Of a stretch of DNA of 33,425 bases, positions 16,654-24,395 are shown piece after piece. The position numbers were made by a program, and so were the translations under genes. The DNA comes from UBA1124 sp963933095 (GTDB lineage: Bacteria > Pseudomonadota > Gammaproteobacteria > Pseudomonadales > Cellvibrionaceae). The notes under the pieces are model-generated. The model made no database searches, had not been told where the DNA came from, and worked only from the letters and a program-made list of their open reading frames with translations. The number at the start of each line of letters is the position of its first letter. Positions within the stretch are counted from its first letter, which is position 1. The DNA lies in contig CAWVSV010000017.1 of the NCBI GenBank assembly GCA_963933095.1, positions 1 to 33,425 on the forward strand. Reading direction: 5' to 3'.

Positions 16654-18025
16654 GATCTAATCCTAACTTCTTCAACCGATAGCGAATCGAGCGAAAGCTA
16701 ATACCGAGTTTCTTGGCTGCTTCAGTGCGGTTCCATCGCGACTGCTCTAGCGCATCAAGTAATATCGTGCGCTCGATATCTGCTAAATATTCATCCAGAC
16801 AAGCGTGGCGGCGGGCATCATAAAGGGCCGCTTTGTCAGTGCTAAGAGCTGCAGTTTTGCTTGTTGTTGTGCCGGGTAATTGCAAATCTGTTTCATTGAT
16901 CACATCGTATTCACACAAGGTGAAGGCGCGCTCTAGCGTGTTCTCTAATTCGCGTACGTTGCCGGGAAAGGCAAAGTCCTGCAAGGCTTTTAATGCCTTA
17001 GCGTCAATCTTGGGTGCGGGCAATTGCATGTCAGCAGCAATTTTTTCGAGCAGTCGCTCGGCTAACAGCACTATGTCATCACCGCGATCGCGCAGCGGCG
17101 GCACCGCGACTTCAATGACATTAATACGATAATAGAGATCGTTGCGAAAACGGCCTGTATCGACCTCTGTTTGTAAATTTTTATGAGTGGCGCTGAGTAC
17201 CCGAATATTGACCGCTATTTCTTCTTGGCCGCCAACGGGACGGACTTTTTTCTCTTGCAGTGCGCGCAGCAGCTTTACCTGCATTTCCAGTGGTAAATCG
17301 GCGACTTCATCGAGAAACAAAGTGCCCCCATCAGCCGCTTGAAATAACCCCTTTTTATTTTGATGGGCGCCGCTGAAACTGCCTTTAACATGACCAAAAA
17401 ACTCGCTTTCTAATAGCTCCGAGGGAATTGCACCGCAGTTGACCGGGATAAAAGCGCCTTTGGCTCGCGGCCCCTGATAGTGAATAGCTCGAGCCACCAA
17501 CTCTTTACCCGAACCCGATTCACCGCTAATGTAGACCGGAGCCTGGGAGCGACAGAGTTTACTGATTTGCTGGCGAAGTTTCACAATGGATGGCGCCCTG
17601 CCAATAATCTCATCACTGGCAGTATGGGTAGCCTTATCTTTTTGCTTATGCTCGGCACTTGAAAGATGCAATGCATTACTAACCAGTTGTCGCAACTGGC
17701 TGAGGTCTACGGGTTTAGAGACAAAGTCAAAGGCGCCGGCTTTCAGTGCTTTTATGGCGATATCCATATTACCGTGGGCGCTGATCATGGCAACCGGTAA
17801 TGTTGGGCACTGCTGCTGAATAAAATTAACCAGCTCCAAGCCGTCACCATCGGGCAACTTCATATCGGTCAGGCAGATATCGTAGTCATTGTCATTGAGC
17901 TTTTGCTTGGCGCTGGCAATATTGGCAGCGGTATCGGTATTTAACCCCATTCGAATAAGAGTGATCTCTAGCAGTTCGAGAATATCGGGTTCGTCATCAA
18001 TAATTAATGCGCGCTTATTTGTCAT
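16646..18025 (-). CDS. pilR: Sigma54-dependent response regulator PilR
   Basis: From ATG 18025 the protein has 459 residues. A receiver domain (1-120) shows IIDDEPD, phosphorylatable Asp54 in CLTDMKLPDG, and Lys104. A sigma54-activating AAA+ domain follows, with Walker A GESGSGKE (168-175) and the sigma54-contact loop reading GSFSGA (215-220) in place of GAFTGA. A C-terminal Fis-type helix-turn-helix (WNRTEAAKKLGISFRSIRYRLKKLG) binds DNA. PilR activates pilA transcription with RpoN in Pseudomonas. A TTG at 18061 would add 12 residues, but MTNKRALIIDDEPD aligns with known PilR starts. Neither start has a clear ribosome-binding site. It follows pilS by 45 bases and converges on pilE. Confidence 0.95.
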   Translation of the reverse strand: MTNKRALIIDDEPDILELLEITLIRMGLNTDTAANIASAKQKLNDNDYDICLTDMKLPDGDGLELVNFIQQQCPTLPVAMISAHGNMDIAIKALKAGAFDFVSKPVDLSQLRQLVSNALHLSSAEHKQKDKATHTASDEIIGRAPSIVKLRQQISKLCRSQAPVYISGESGSGKELVARAIHYQGPRAKGAFIPVNCGAIPSELLESEFFGHVKGSFSGAHQNKKGLFQAADGGTLFLDEVADLPLEMQVKLLRALQEKKVRPVGGQEEIAVNIRVLSATHKNLQTEVDTGRFRNDLYYRINVIEVAVPPLRDRGDDIVLLAERLLEKIAADMQLPAPKIDAKALKALQDFAFPGNVRELENTLERAFTLCEYDVINETDLQLPGTTTSKTAALSTDKAALYDARRHACLDEYLADIERTILLDALEQSRWNRTEAAKKLGISFRSIRYRLKKLGLDHD

Positions 18026-18070
18026 AAAAATAGTCACAAATTTTTTGGAGTTATCGATCAATATAGAGCG

Positions 18071-19669
18071 TTAAAGTGTTTTCTGCGGGGGTGCAAATTG
18101 TAGCTCAAAACAACTCAACTGATTGTCTTTATGCTGGTAGCTGAGCATCGCTTGATTGGCTTCACACAGTTCTTGGCAAATAAATAAGCCAAGCCCTGAA
18201 CCCGTTTTTTCGGTGGTGAAAAATGGTTCGAATATATGCTGTAAATTACAGTTTTTGATACCAATACCGTAATCTTTTATGTGGATATAGGGGGCATCAT
18301 TTTGAATACAAAAACCGATTTCGAGGAGCAATTTGTATTCGCCGCTGGTATTAAAGCTATACCTCAAGCCATTGTCGATTAAATTGGAGAGGACTTGGCG
18401 CAACTGACTAAAATCGAATTTGGCCTGTAAATCTTCTGGGCACAAGTTAAGGCGAATATGAAGTTCTTTAGTCTGGCCCTGCTGGTACTCATCGACAAAT
18501 TCCTGCAGCCACAGATTCAACTCGAAAGTTTCTGGCTGAGCCGCTTTACGGCTGGATAGTTGTAAGACGTTTTCGATGATCTGATTTACGCGTAGCGAGT
18601 GATGGCCAATAATCTCGGTCAGCCTTTTGTCGGCGTCGGTTAATGCTTCGGCCTCTGCTAATAGCTGGCTCGCATGGCTGATCGCGCCCAGAGGGTTGCG
18701 AACTTCATGAGCAATGCTAGCCGTGAGACGGCCCAGAGAGGCAAGTTTTAATTGCTGTGCTTTTTGGCTGATAGCGCGATTGTCCTCGATAAAAATCAGC
18801 GTGTCGCTGTTGGCGCCTGGCTCTAATTCGGCAAAGCTAATTTTTACTTCTGTAGGACTACTGGGGAAACGGCATACAGGGTTCTGCGTGTAATAGTAGG
18901 TGCGCCAGAATTTTATCTGTTGCTCCAGTTCGGGCATGTTACAGAGAGTTTGGTATTGTTCATTGCCGGTAAGGTTGAGCATTTGTTTGGCAGATTGGTT
19001 GACCATTTCAATGCGATTGTCTTTGTTTAAAACCATAATGCCAGTGCGCATGCGCTCGACAATGGTTTGTGCGAGTCTTTGTGAATGGGCTGCTTGCTTG
19101 GTTTGAATAAAGGCTTCTTCACTGCTAGCTTTAATTTTCTGGGTCAAATATAAAAAGCAGACCGCGGTTATAAATAACATTGTACCCAGCGAGCCAGCGG
19201 CGAACAGTGCTTGGCCATCGAGCTGATCGGGTTTAATGAGGTTGATACTAATGATGGTGATAGTTGCCAGCGCCGCTAGGGCGATGGCAATCTGACCGCG
19301 CAATAACATACTACCAGCGGCAATGCTAATAATGAGAAGGTAGCTGAGCCCAGCTGAAGCGTCGGCACTGGCATATACAAGCAAGCTAATGGCAGCGATG
19401 TCGATCACAAATAAGACAAAGCGCTGCTGCTGTTTGGCATAAAACTTAACTCGCCATAAAATAGCCAGCGCTATCGCGTTGAGAGCGGTATAAAAAATCG
19501 CGGAGAAGTGGAATAGTTGCGGCGCGCTGGTGCCGAGAATATTCGGGGCTAACTGATTCGAGTACATAAAAAGCAGCAGTGCGCTGAGCAGAGTGCGGTA
19601 ATAAACGTAAACGCGCAGCAAGCTCTGGTTGCTTTGCGGGATGGTTGCTGGGTTGGGCGGTCGGCTCAT
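18071..19669 (-). CDS. pilS: Sensor histidine kinase PilS
   Basis: The 532-residue inner-membrane kinase has about six hydrophobic segments in residues 20-180. A PAS-like domain follows (about 195-300, MRTGIMVLNKDNRIEMVNQSA). The dimerisation domain carries the phospho-accepting His321 in SIAHEVRNPLGAISHASQLL. The HATPase domain shows SNLIDNGLRYS, DYGIGI and GSGLGLFICQ. It phosphorylates PilR; in P. aeruginosa PilS senses pilin in the membrane. The start ATG has no strong ribosome-binding site. It is divergent from nadE across 82 bases and sits upstream of pilR as in Pseudomonas. Confidence 0.95.
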   Translation of the reverse strand: MSRPPNPATIPQSNQSLLRVYVYYRTLLSALLLFMYSNQLAPNILGTSAPQLFHFSAIFYTALNAIALAILWRVKFYAKQQQRFVLFVIDIAAISLLVYASADASAGLSYLLIISIAAGSMLLRGQIAIALAALATITIISINLIKPDQLDGQALFAAGSLGTMLFITAVCFLYLTQKIKASSEEAFIQTKQAAHSQRLAQTIVERMRTGIMVLNKDNRIEMVNQSAKQMLNLTGNEQYQTLCNMPELEQQIKFWRTYYYTQNPVCRFPSSPTEVKISFAELEPGANSDTLIFIEDNRAISQKAQQLKLASLGRLTASIAHEVRNPLGAISHASQLLAEAEALTDADKRLTEIIGHHSLRVNQIIENVLQLSSRKAAQPETFELNLWLQEFVDEYQQGQTKELHIRLNLCPEDLQAKFDFSQLRQVLSNLIDNGLRYSFNTSGEYKLLLEIGFCIQNDAPYIHIKDYGIGIKNCNLQHIFEPFFTTEKTGSGLGLFICQELCEANQAMLSYQHKDNQLSCFELQFAPPQKTL

Positions 19670-19751
19670 TGCTGGTTTCGCATGTCTTTAGTTTTGCCAT
19701 CTAGCGGCTCATAGCGGACAATATAACACTTTCATAATATGAGTAGTTTTA

Positions 19752-21392
19752 ATGTCAAAATTTATTGTTGTTATGGCTCAAGTGAACCCATTAGTGGGGG
19801 ATATACCCGGCAATACTCAGTTGGTGATTGACACGGTAAAGCAAGCCATAGCGCAAGAGTCAGCCGATATAGTGATGTTCCCTGAATTGACATTAACGGG
19901 GTATCCACCGGAAGACCTGTTGTTGCGGGCAAGCCTCGATACACGTATCGACCAAGCTCTGGTACAACTGATGGCGGCGCAATTGGGCATGTTAGTGGTG
20001 GTTGGCTATCCGCGCCGTATCGATGGCAAACTTTACAATATGGCCGCGGCGATTTACGACGGTAAGATGTTGATTGAATATGCTAAGCAGTGTTTACCAA
20101 ATTATCAGGTGTTCGATGAGAAGCGCTATTTTACCGAGGGCAGTGCTAGTGCAAATAATAGTGGCGTATTTGAATATAAAAACTGCCGCATAGGTTTAAG
20201 TCTTTGCGAAGATATCTGGCATCCAGAACCTATTGCTAGAGCTACAGTCGCTGGAGCTCAGCTCCTGTTGAGTTTAAATGCCTCCCCCTTTCATGTTGGT
20301 AAAACCGGTGAACGTGAGCAGGTATTACAGCGCCGGGCTCAGGAAAGCGGTATTCCTATACTCTACGTCAATCAGGTTGGAGGTCAGGACGAACTGGTGT
20401 TTGATGGCGGATCTATGGCTATAGCCGCCGATGGCCATCTGCATGCGCGTGCGCCGCAGTTTGAAACGGCCAACACGGCTGTTGAAATAGTACTGGCTGA
20501 TGCTGCTGTCGAGATTACCGCCGGTTCCACAGCCGTTGAGTTATCGCAACAGGCATCCGTCTATCAGGCTTTGGTTATGGGTGTGCGTGATTATGTTAAT
20601 AAGAATGGCTTTAAAGGTACCATCCTGGGCCTGTCGGGGGGTATAGATTCTGCCTTGACACTAGCCGTGGCGGTGGATGCTTTAGGGGCCGATCGTGTCG
20701 AGGCGGTAATGATGCCGTTTCACTATACCTCTGAGCTGAGTAAAAATGATGCCCAAGATGAGGCTGAGCGACTAGGTGTGCGCTACCAGTCGATGAATAT
20801 TGAATCCATGTATGAAGCCTTTATGGCCTCGCTGGCGGATGAGTTTGCCGGCACCCAAATGGATACCACTGAGCAAAATTTACAGGCGCGCTGTCGCGGT
20901 GTGCTGTTGATGGCGATATCCAACAAGAAAGGTTCGCTGGTGCTCACGACGGGTAATAAAAGTGAACTCGCCGTCGGCTACTCAACCCTCTATGGCGATA
21001 TGGCCGGTGGCTTTGATGTACTAAAGGATGTGCCAAAAACAATGGTGTTCGACCTTTGTCTCTATCGTAACAGCGTTAGCGAAGTGATTCCTCGGAGCGT
21101 TATCGCACGGCCGCCATCAGCCGAGTTAGCACCTGATCAAAAAGATGAAGACAATCTGCCGCCTTATGACGTGCTGGACCCAATACTAGAGCGCTATATC
21201 GAACGGGATTGGAGCGCGGAGGCCATTATTGCCGACGGTTTTGAGCGTCCTGATGTAGAGCGGGTACTGAGGCTGGTCGATATCAATGAGCACAAACGCC
21301 GTCAAGCGCCAATTGGTGTTCGTATTAGTCAGCGCGGCTTTGGTCGCGATCGGCGCTATCCTATTACTTCTGGCTGGAAGTTAGGCGAGTGA
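19752..21392 (+). CDS. nadE: Glutamine-dependent NAD+ synthetase
   Basis: The 546-residue enzyme makes NAD+ from deamido-NAD+, ATP and glutamine. The N-terminal nitrilase-type glutaminase domain has its triad at Glu45 (FPELTLTGYPPEDLL), Lys112 (AKQCLPNY) and Cys152 (SLCEDIWHP). The C-terminal synthetase domain has the ATP-pyrophosphatase P-loop SGGIDS (295-300) and TTGNKSELAVGYSTLYGDMAGG. The end is RRYPITSGWKLGE. The glutaminase fusion distinguishes it from the shorter ammonia-dependent NadE. It lies between pilS and bamD, where P. aeruginosa has no nadE. A short copy of its final codons follows downstream. Confidence 0.96.
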   Translation: MSKFIVVMAQVNPLVGDIPGNTQLVIDTVKQAIAQESADIVMFPELTLTGYPPEDLLLRASLDTRIDQALVQLMAAQLGMLVVVGYPRRIDGKLYNMAAAIYDGKMLIEYAKQCLPNYQVFDEKRYFTEGSASANNSGVFEYKNCRIGLSLCEDIWHPEPIARATVAGAQLLLSLNASPFHVGKTGEREQVLQRRAQESGIPILYVNQVGGQDELVFDGGSMAIAADGHLHARAPQFETANTAVEIVLADAAVEITAGSTAVELSQQASVYQALVMGVRDYVNKNGFKGTILGLSGGIDSALTLAVAVDALGADRVEAVMMPFHYTSELSKNDAQDEAERLGVRYQSMNIESMYEAFMASLADEFAGTQMDTTEQNLQARCRGVLLMAISNKKGSLVLTTGNKSELAVGYSTLYGDMAGGFDVLKDVPKTMVFDLCLYRNSVSEVIPRSVIARPPSAELAPDQKDEDNLPPYDVLDPILERYIERDWSAEAIIADGFERPDVERVLRLVDINEHKRRQAPIGVRISQRGFGRDRRYPITSGWKLGE

Positions 21393-21400
21393 TTCTGCTA

Positions 21401-21469
21401 ATGGATTTAGCGCAGATTTGCAAAAGGGTGCCTTTGCCGATAACTTCCGGCTGGAAGTTAGGTGACTGA
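21401..21469 (+). pseudogene. Remnant copy of the nadE 3' end (22-codon open frame)
   Basis: Positions 21437-21469 repeat the last ten codons and stop of nadE (21360-21392), reading PITSGWKLGD against PITSGWKLGE. The two 33-base segments differ at five sites, all third codon positions. Weak similarity extends about 12 bases further upstream (CGC-n3-TTT matches the RGF codons), then decays with a one-base deletion. An ATG at 21401 opens a frame of 22 codons through the copy. It may be the tail of an older or incoming nadE allele, or an attachment-site duplication. Expression as a peptide is possible but not indicated by a good ribosome-binding site. Confidence 0.6.
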
Positions 21470-21493
21470 TTTTCCGTTGCCATAAGCAGAAAT

Positions 21494-21532
21494 AAAAAAA
21501 GGGGCTTATCCACTGTACAAGCCCCTTTTTTT
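21494..21532. terminator. Bidirectional Rho-independent terminator between nadE and bamD
   Basis: Seven A and GGGGCTT (21494-21507) pair perfectly with AAGCCCC and seven T (21519-21532), giving a 14-base-pair stem around an 11-base loop. The A and T tracts on both sides allow termination of nadE (plus) and bamD (minus). Confidence 0.93.
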
Positions 21533-21550
21533 GTTAGGCGAGCGGGTAGA

Positions 21551-22453
21551 TTATTTTGTGTATTCTGTATTATAAAGCTTGCGGCTATCAAAGCCTGGAG
21601 GCTCTTTCTTATCGAAAACTCCCAACGTTAGGGTGTTTACCCAGGAACGGTCGGTGTAGGCGCTGAGGTCGTAATCAAAATTGCCGTCTTTTTTTAAGGC
21701 GGGGTGATTGGGGTAGTTTAGGCGTAAAACCTTAAGTGATTTATCACCTTGCTCGGGCATATTGAGGAAGTCATAGCCTTGAATCATCACCGCCAGTGCA
21801 TCGGGCACAGAGGGGGTGTCAGGGAAGTTTTCGACTACGTAGCGACCGCGATTAACGGCGGCGACGTAGGTGCCACGTTTAAAGTAGTAATTGGCGACAT
21901 GGATTTCATAGCGGGCTAACACATTACGCAGGTACAGCATGCGCTTTTTGGCGTCAGGGCCATAGCTGCTGTTAGGAAATCGCGCCAGCAACTGGGCAAA
22001 GTGGGCGAATGACTCGCGCGCCGCGCCTGGATCGCGCATGGTCAAATCGGTAGGCAGATAACGCTCAAACAAACCCTTACCTTCGGTGAATGAGGCCAAG
22101 CCTTTCATGTAATAGGCATAGTCAACGTTGCGATGCTGGGGGTGCAGGCGAATAAAGCGGTTGGCTGCGGCCGTAGAAGACTCCGGCTCATTGGTCATGT
22201 AGTGGGCGTAAATTAGCTCCAGTTGAGCTTGCTCGGCGTAGGTGCCAAACGGGAACTGTTCTTCTAAAGCCTGCAGTTTTTTTATGGCAAAATCCCACTG
22301 CTCGTTGCGCAGATTTTCCTGAGCTGCCTCATACCACTCGGACTCATAGTCAAATTGAGGGCCGTCATCCTCATCGCCAAATAAAGAACAGCCAGACAAA
22401 AAAGCGATGCTGCAGAGCAGGCTAGCGAGAGAGAGAAGTTTAAATGTGCGCAT
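21551..22453 (-). CDS. bamD: Outer-membrane assembly lipoprotein BamD (ComL)
   Basis: The 300-residue lipoprotein has a signal peptide ending in the lipobox LSGC, with Cys22 as the lipidated residue followed by SLFG. The mature part consists of TPR repeats with familiar BamD segments (ALEEQFPFGTYAEQAQLELIYAHY, ANRFIRLHPQH, DYAYYMKGLA, RDPGAARESFAHF, LLARFPNSSY, YYFKRGTYVAAVNRG, VVENFPDTPSVPDAL). It is an essential part of the BAM complex, inserting beta-barrel proteins from the periplasmic side of the outer membrane. Length lies between E. coli (245) and P. aeruginosa (about 340). It is divergent from rluD across 163 bases, as in many gammaproteobacteria. Confidence 0.96.
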   Translation of the reverse strand: MRTFKLLSLASLLCSIAFLSGCSLFGDEDDGPQFDYESEWYEAAQENLRNEQWDFAIKKLQALEEQFPFGTYAEQAQLELIYAHYMTNEPESSTAAANRFIRLHPQHRNVDYAYYMKGLASFTEGKGLFERYLPTDLTMRDPGAARESFAHFAQLLARFPNSSYGPDAKKRMLYLRNVLARYEIHVANYYFKRGTYVAAVNRGRYVVENFPDTPSVPDALAVMIQGYDFLNMPEQGDKSLKVLRLNYPNHPALKKDGNFDYDLSAYTDRSWVNTLTLGVFDKKEPPGFDSRKLYNTEYTK

Positions 22454-22616
22454 TGTTTAACTCTTATCTTGTACAATATTTCACAATTGAGAGTGACCGG
22501 TAGCTAAATAGTTATCAAATATTAAGCAGGCTTATTTAAACACACCGTTGGATGATGCTAAAGCACCATCTAAAACGCGACATTAATGCGGCTATATAAA
22601 TTAGCCTGAGGTATGC

Positions 22617-23564
22617 ATGACAGATAAAATAGAACAGAGTGAACTGGTAGTAGAAAACATGAGCAACCAGCGCTTTGATCAAGTTGCGAATGAATTATTT
22701 CCCGATTTCTCGCGCTCACGCCTGCAAACCTGGATTAAAAGCGGATTGTTGACCATTGATGGTCGACCGGGAAAGAGTAAACAAAAACTGTTTGGCGGTG
22801 AAACGCTGCAGCTTTGTGTTGATCTAGAGCCGGAAGGCGAGTGGGTGGCGGAAGATATCCCCATCGAAATTATCTATGAAGACGACGCCATTATGGTGGT
22901 GAATAAACCCGTAGGTTTAGTCGTGCATCCCGCAGCGGGCAACCGCACAGGTACTTTGCTGAACGGTCTTTTGCATCACAACCCTGAATTAATTCATGTG
23001 CCGCGTGCCGGTATTGTGCATCGTCTGGATAAAGATACCTCAGGGTTAATGGTGGTGGCCAAAACCTTAGCAGCACACACTAACCTAGTCACGCAGTTGC
23101 AGGCGCGCACTGTCAGTAGAGAGTACGAAGCGGTTGCAGTCGGTGTAATGACTGGCGGTGGGCGTGTTGCAGCCGATATAGGCCGCCACCCTCGCCAGCG
23201 CACGAAAATGGCGGTATTAGATTTTGGCGGCAAAGAGGCTATCACTCATTACCGTGTGCTTGAGCGCTTTGAATATCACACCCATGTAAGGCTCAAGCTT
23301 GAAACGGGCCGCACCCATCAGATTCGAGTACATATGGCACATATTGGCTATCCATTGGTGGGTGATGCCACTTATGCTGGCCGTTTTAGAATACCTAAGG
23401 GTGCGAGCGTTGAGTTGATTGAAGAGTTGCGGGGCTTTGCTCGGCAGGCGCTGCATGCGGCCCAATTGGGTCTTAATCACCCTGTCTCAGGCGAATATAT
23501 TCAGTGGAGTGTTGATTTGCCAGACGACATGGTGCGTTTACTGTCTGAAGTAGCTCAGGGTTAA
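22617..23564 (+). CDS. rluD: 23S rRNA pseudouridine synthase RluD
   Basis: The 315-residue enzyme converts uridines 1911, 1915 and 1917 of 23S rRNA helix 69 to pseudouridine. An S4 RNA-binding domain (about 18-80, RFDQVANELFPDFSRSRLQTWIKSG) precedes the catalytic domain. HRLDKDTSG at 135-143 carries the catalytic Asp138, and LETGRTHQIRVHMAHIGYPLVGD is the second conserved motif. The pairing with bamD (divergent) and pgeF (downstream) is the conserved arrangement. The stop overlaps the pgeF ATG by one base. Confidence 0.97.
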   Translation: MTDKIEQSELVVENMSNQRFDQVANELFPDFSRSRLQTWIKSGLLTIDGRPGKSKQKLFGGETLQLCVDLEPEGEWVAEDIPIEIIYEDDAIMVVNKPVGLVVHPAAGNRTGTLLNGLLHHNPELIHVPRAGIVHRLDKDTSGLMVVAKTLAAHTNLVTQLQARTVSREYEAVAVGVMTGGGRVAADIGRHPRQRTKMAVLDFGGKEAITHYRVLERFEYHTHVRLKLETGRTHQIRVHMAHIGYPLVGDATYAGRFRIPKGASVELIEELRGFARQALHAAQLGLNHPVSGEYIQWSVDLPDDMVRLLSEVAQG

Positions 23565-24307
23565 TGGGCGTCTTTACTCCCGATTGGCCTCTGCCAAAAG
23601 GTGTTGAAGCCTGTATTACCACGCGAGAACAAGGCTTTAGTGTAACGCCTTTTGATTATTTTAACCTCGCACAGCACGTGGGTGATGATAGTGCTCAGGT
23701 TTTGCTGAACCGCAAAGCTTTGATTGATCGTTTTGACCAATTACAGGCAGTTCAGTGGTTAGATCAAGTGCATGGTATCGATTGTGTTGAGGCAGGACAC
23801 AACACACAAAGGGCTGATGCGTGCATAACCAGCCAGCATCAGCTGGCCTGTGCGGTAATGACCGCTGATTGTTTGCCGGTGTTATTTTGCGATAAGACAG
23901 CAAGCCAAGTGGCAGCGGCTCACGCGGGTTGGCGCGGATTGGCTGGTGGCGTATTGGCGCAGACGATATCGAGTTTTCAGGCCCCGCCCTCAGCATTGAC
24001 GGCTTATTTGGGCCCCGCCATTGGCCCCAGTGCATTTGAGGTTGGGTTGGAAGTGCTGGAGCAATTTTTTACCTCAGCGCGTAATTTGCAGCAGCTTGAA
24101 GCCATCGCAGCAGCTTTTAAACCTTCGTCCAAACCCCTTCACTTTAACGCTGACCTTTATGCTCTGGCTCGTGCCGAGTTGTATGCGCTGGGAATAACCG
24201 ATGTCTATGGTGGTAAGTTTTGTACATATGCCGAGCAAGAACGTTTTTATTCCTATCGTCGAGATAATCAAACTGGCCGTATGGCCAGCCTTATTTGGCT
24301 TGCTTGA
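23564..24307 (+). CDS. pgeF: Peptidoglycan editing factor PgeF (YfiH, laccase-domain family)
   Basis: The 247-residue protein shows the metal-binding His-Cys-His set of the DUF152 family at His70 (LDQVHG), Cys103 (MTADCLPVLF) and His120 (AAHAGWRGL), plus AYLGPAIGPSAFEVG and YSYRRDNQTGRMASLIW. In E. coli the family member removes mis-incorporated L-Ser from UDP-MurNAc peptide precursors; homologues also have purine nucleoside phosphorylase activity. The ATG overlaps the rluD TAA by one base (TAATG), so translation is coupled. The stop codon lies inside the -35 element of the clpB heat-shock promoter. Confidence 0.93.
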   Translation: MGVFTPDWPLPKGVEACITTREQGFSVTPFDYFNLAQHVGDDSAQVLLNRKALIDRFDQLQAVQWLDQVHGIDCVEAGHNTQRADACITSQHQLACAVMTADCLPVLFCDKTASQVAAAHAGWRGLAGGVLAQTISSFQAPPSALTAYLGPAIGPSAFEVGLEVLEQFFTSARNLQQLEAIAAAFKPSSKPLHFNADLYALARAELYALGITDVYGGKFCTYAEQERFYSYRRDNQTGRMASLIWLA

Positions 24308-24332
24308 TTTTATATTCCTCGGCCCCAGTTAT
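24303..24332 (+). promoter_or_regulatory. Sigma32 (RpoH) heat-shock promoter of clpB
   Basis: CTTGATT (24303-24309), 13 bases, then CCCCAGTTAT (24323-24332) fits the RpoH consensus CTTGAAA, 13-15 bases, CCCCATnT with small deviations. It is upstream of clpB, a standard RpoH target. The -35 element overlaps the pgeF stop codon (24305-24307). Transcription should start near 24338, giving a leader of about 58 bases. Confidence 0.75.
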
Positions 24333-24353
24333 TGGTTACATGGATAAATAACT

Positions 24354-24391
24354 AGAGGCTAGTTTTCAGCCTCTGATTCTTATTTGAGGCT
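24354..24391 (+). promoter_or_regulatory. clpB leader with two mutually exclusive hairpins
   Basis: AGAGGCT (24354-24360) pairs with AGCCTCT (24368-24374) around a 7-base loop. The same AGCCTC (24368-24373) can pair instead with GAGGCT at 24386-24391, which is the clpB ribosome-binding site. The two helices exclude each other, so the leader could switch the site between hidden and free. No T-run follows, so this is not a terminator. A regulatory role is inference. Confidence 0.45.
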
Positions 24392-24395
24392 TAAC

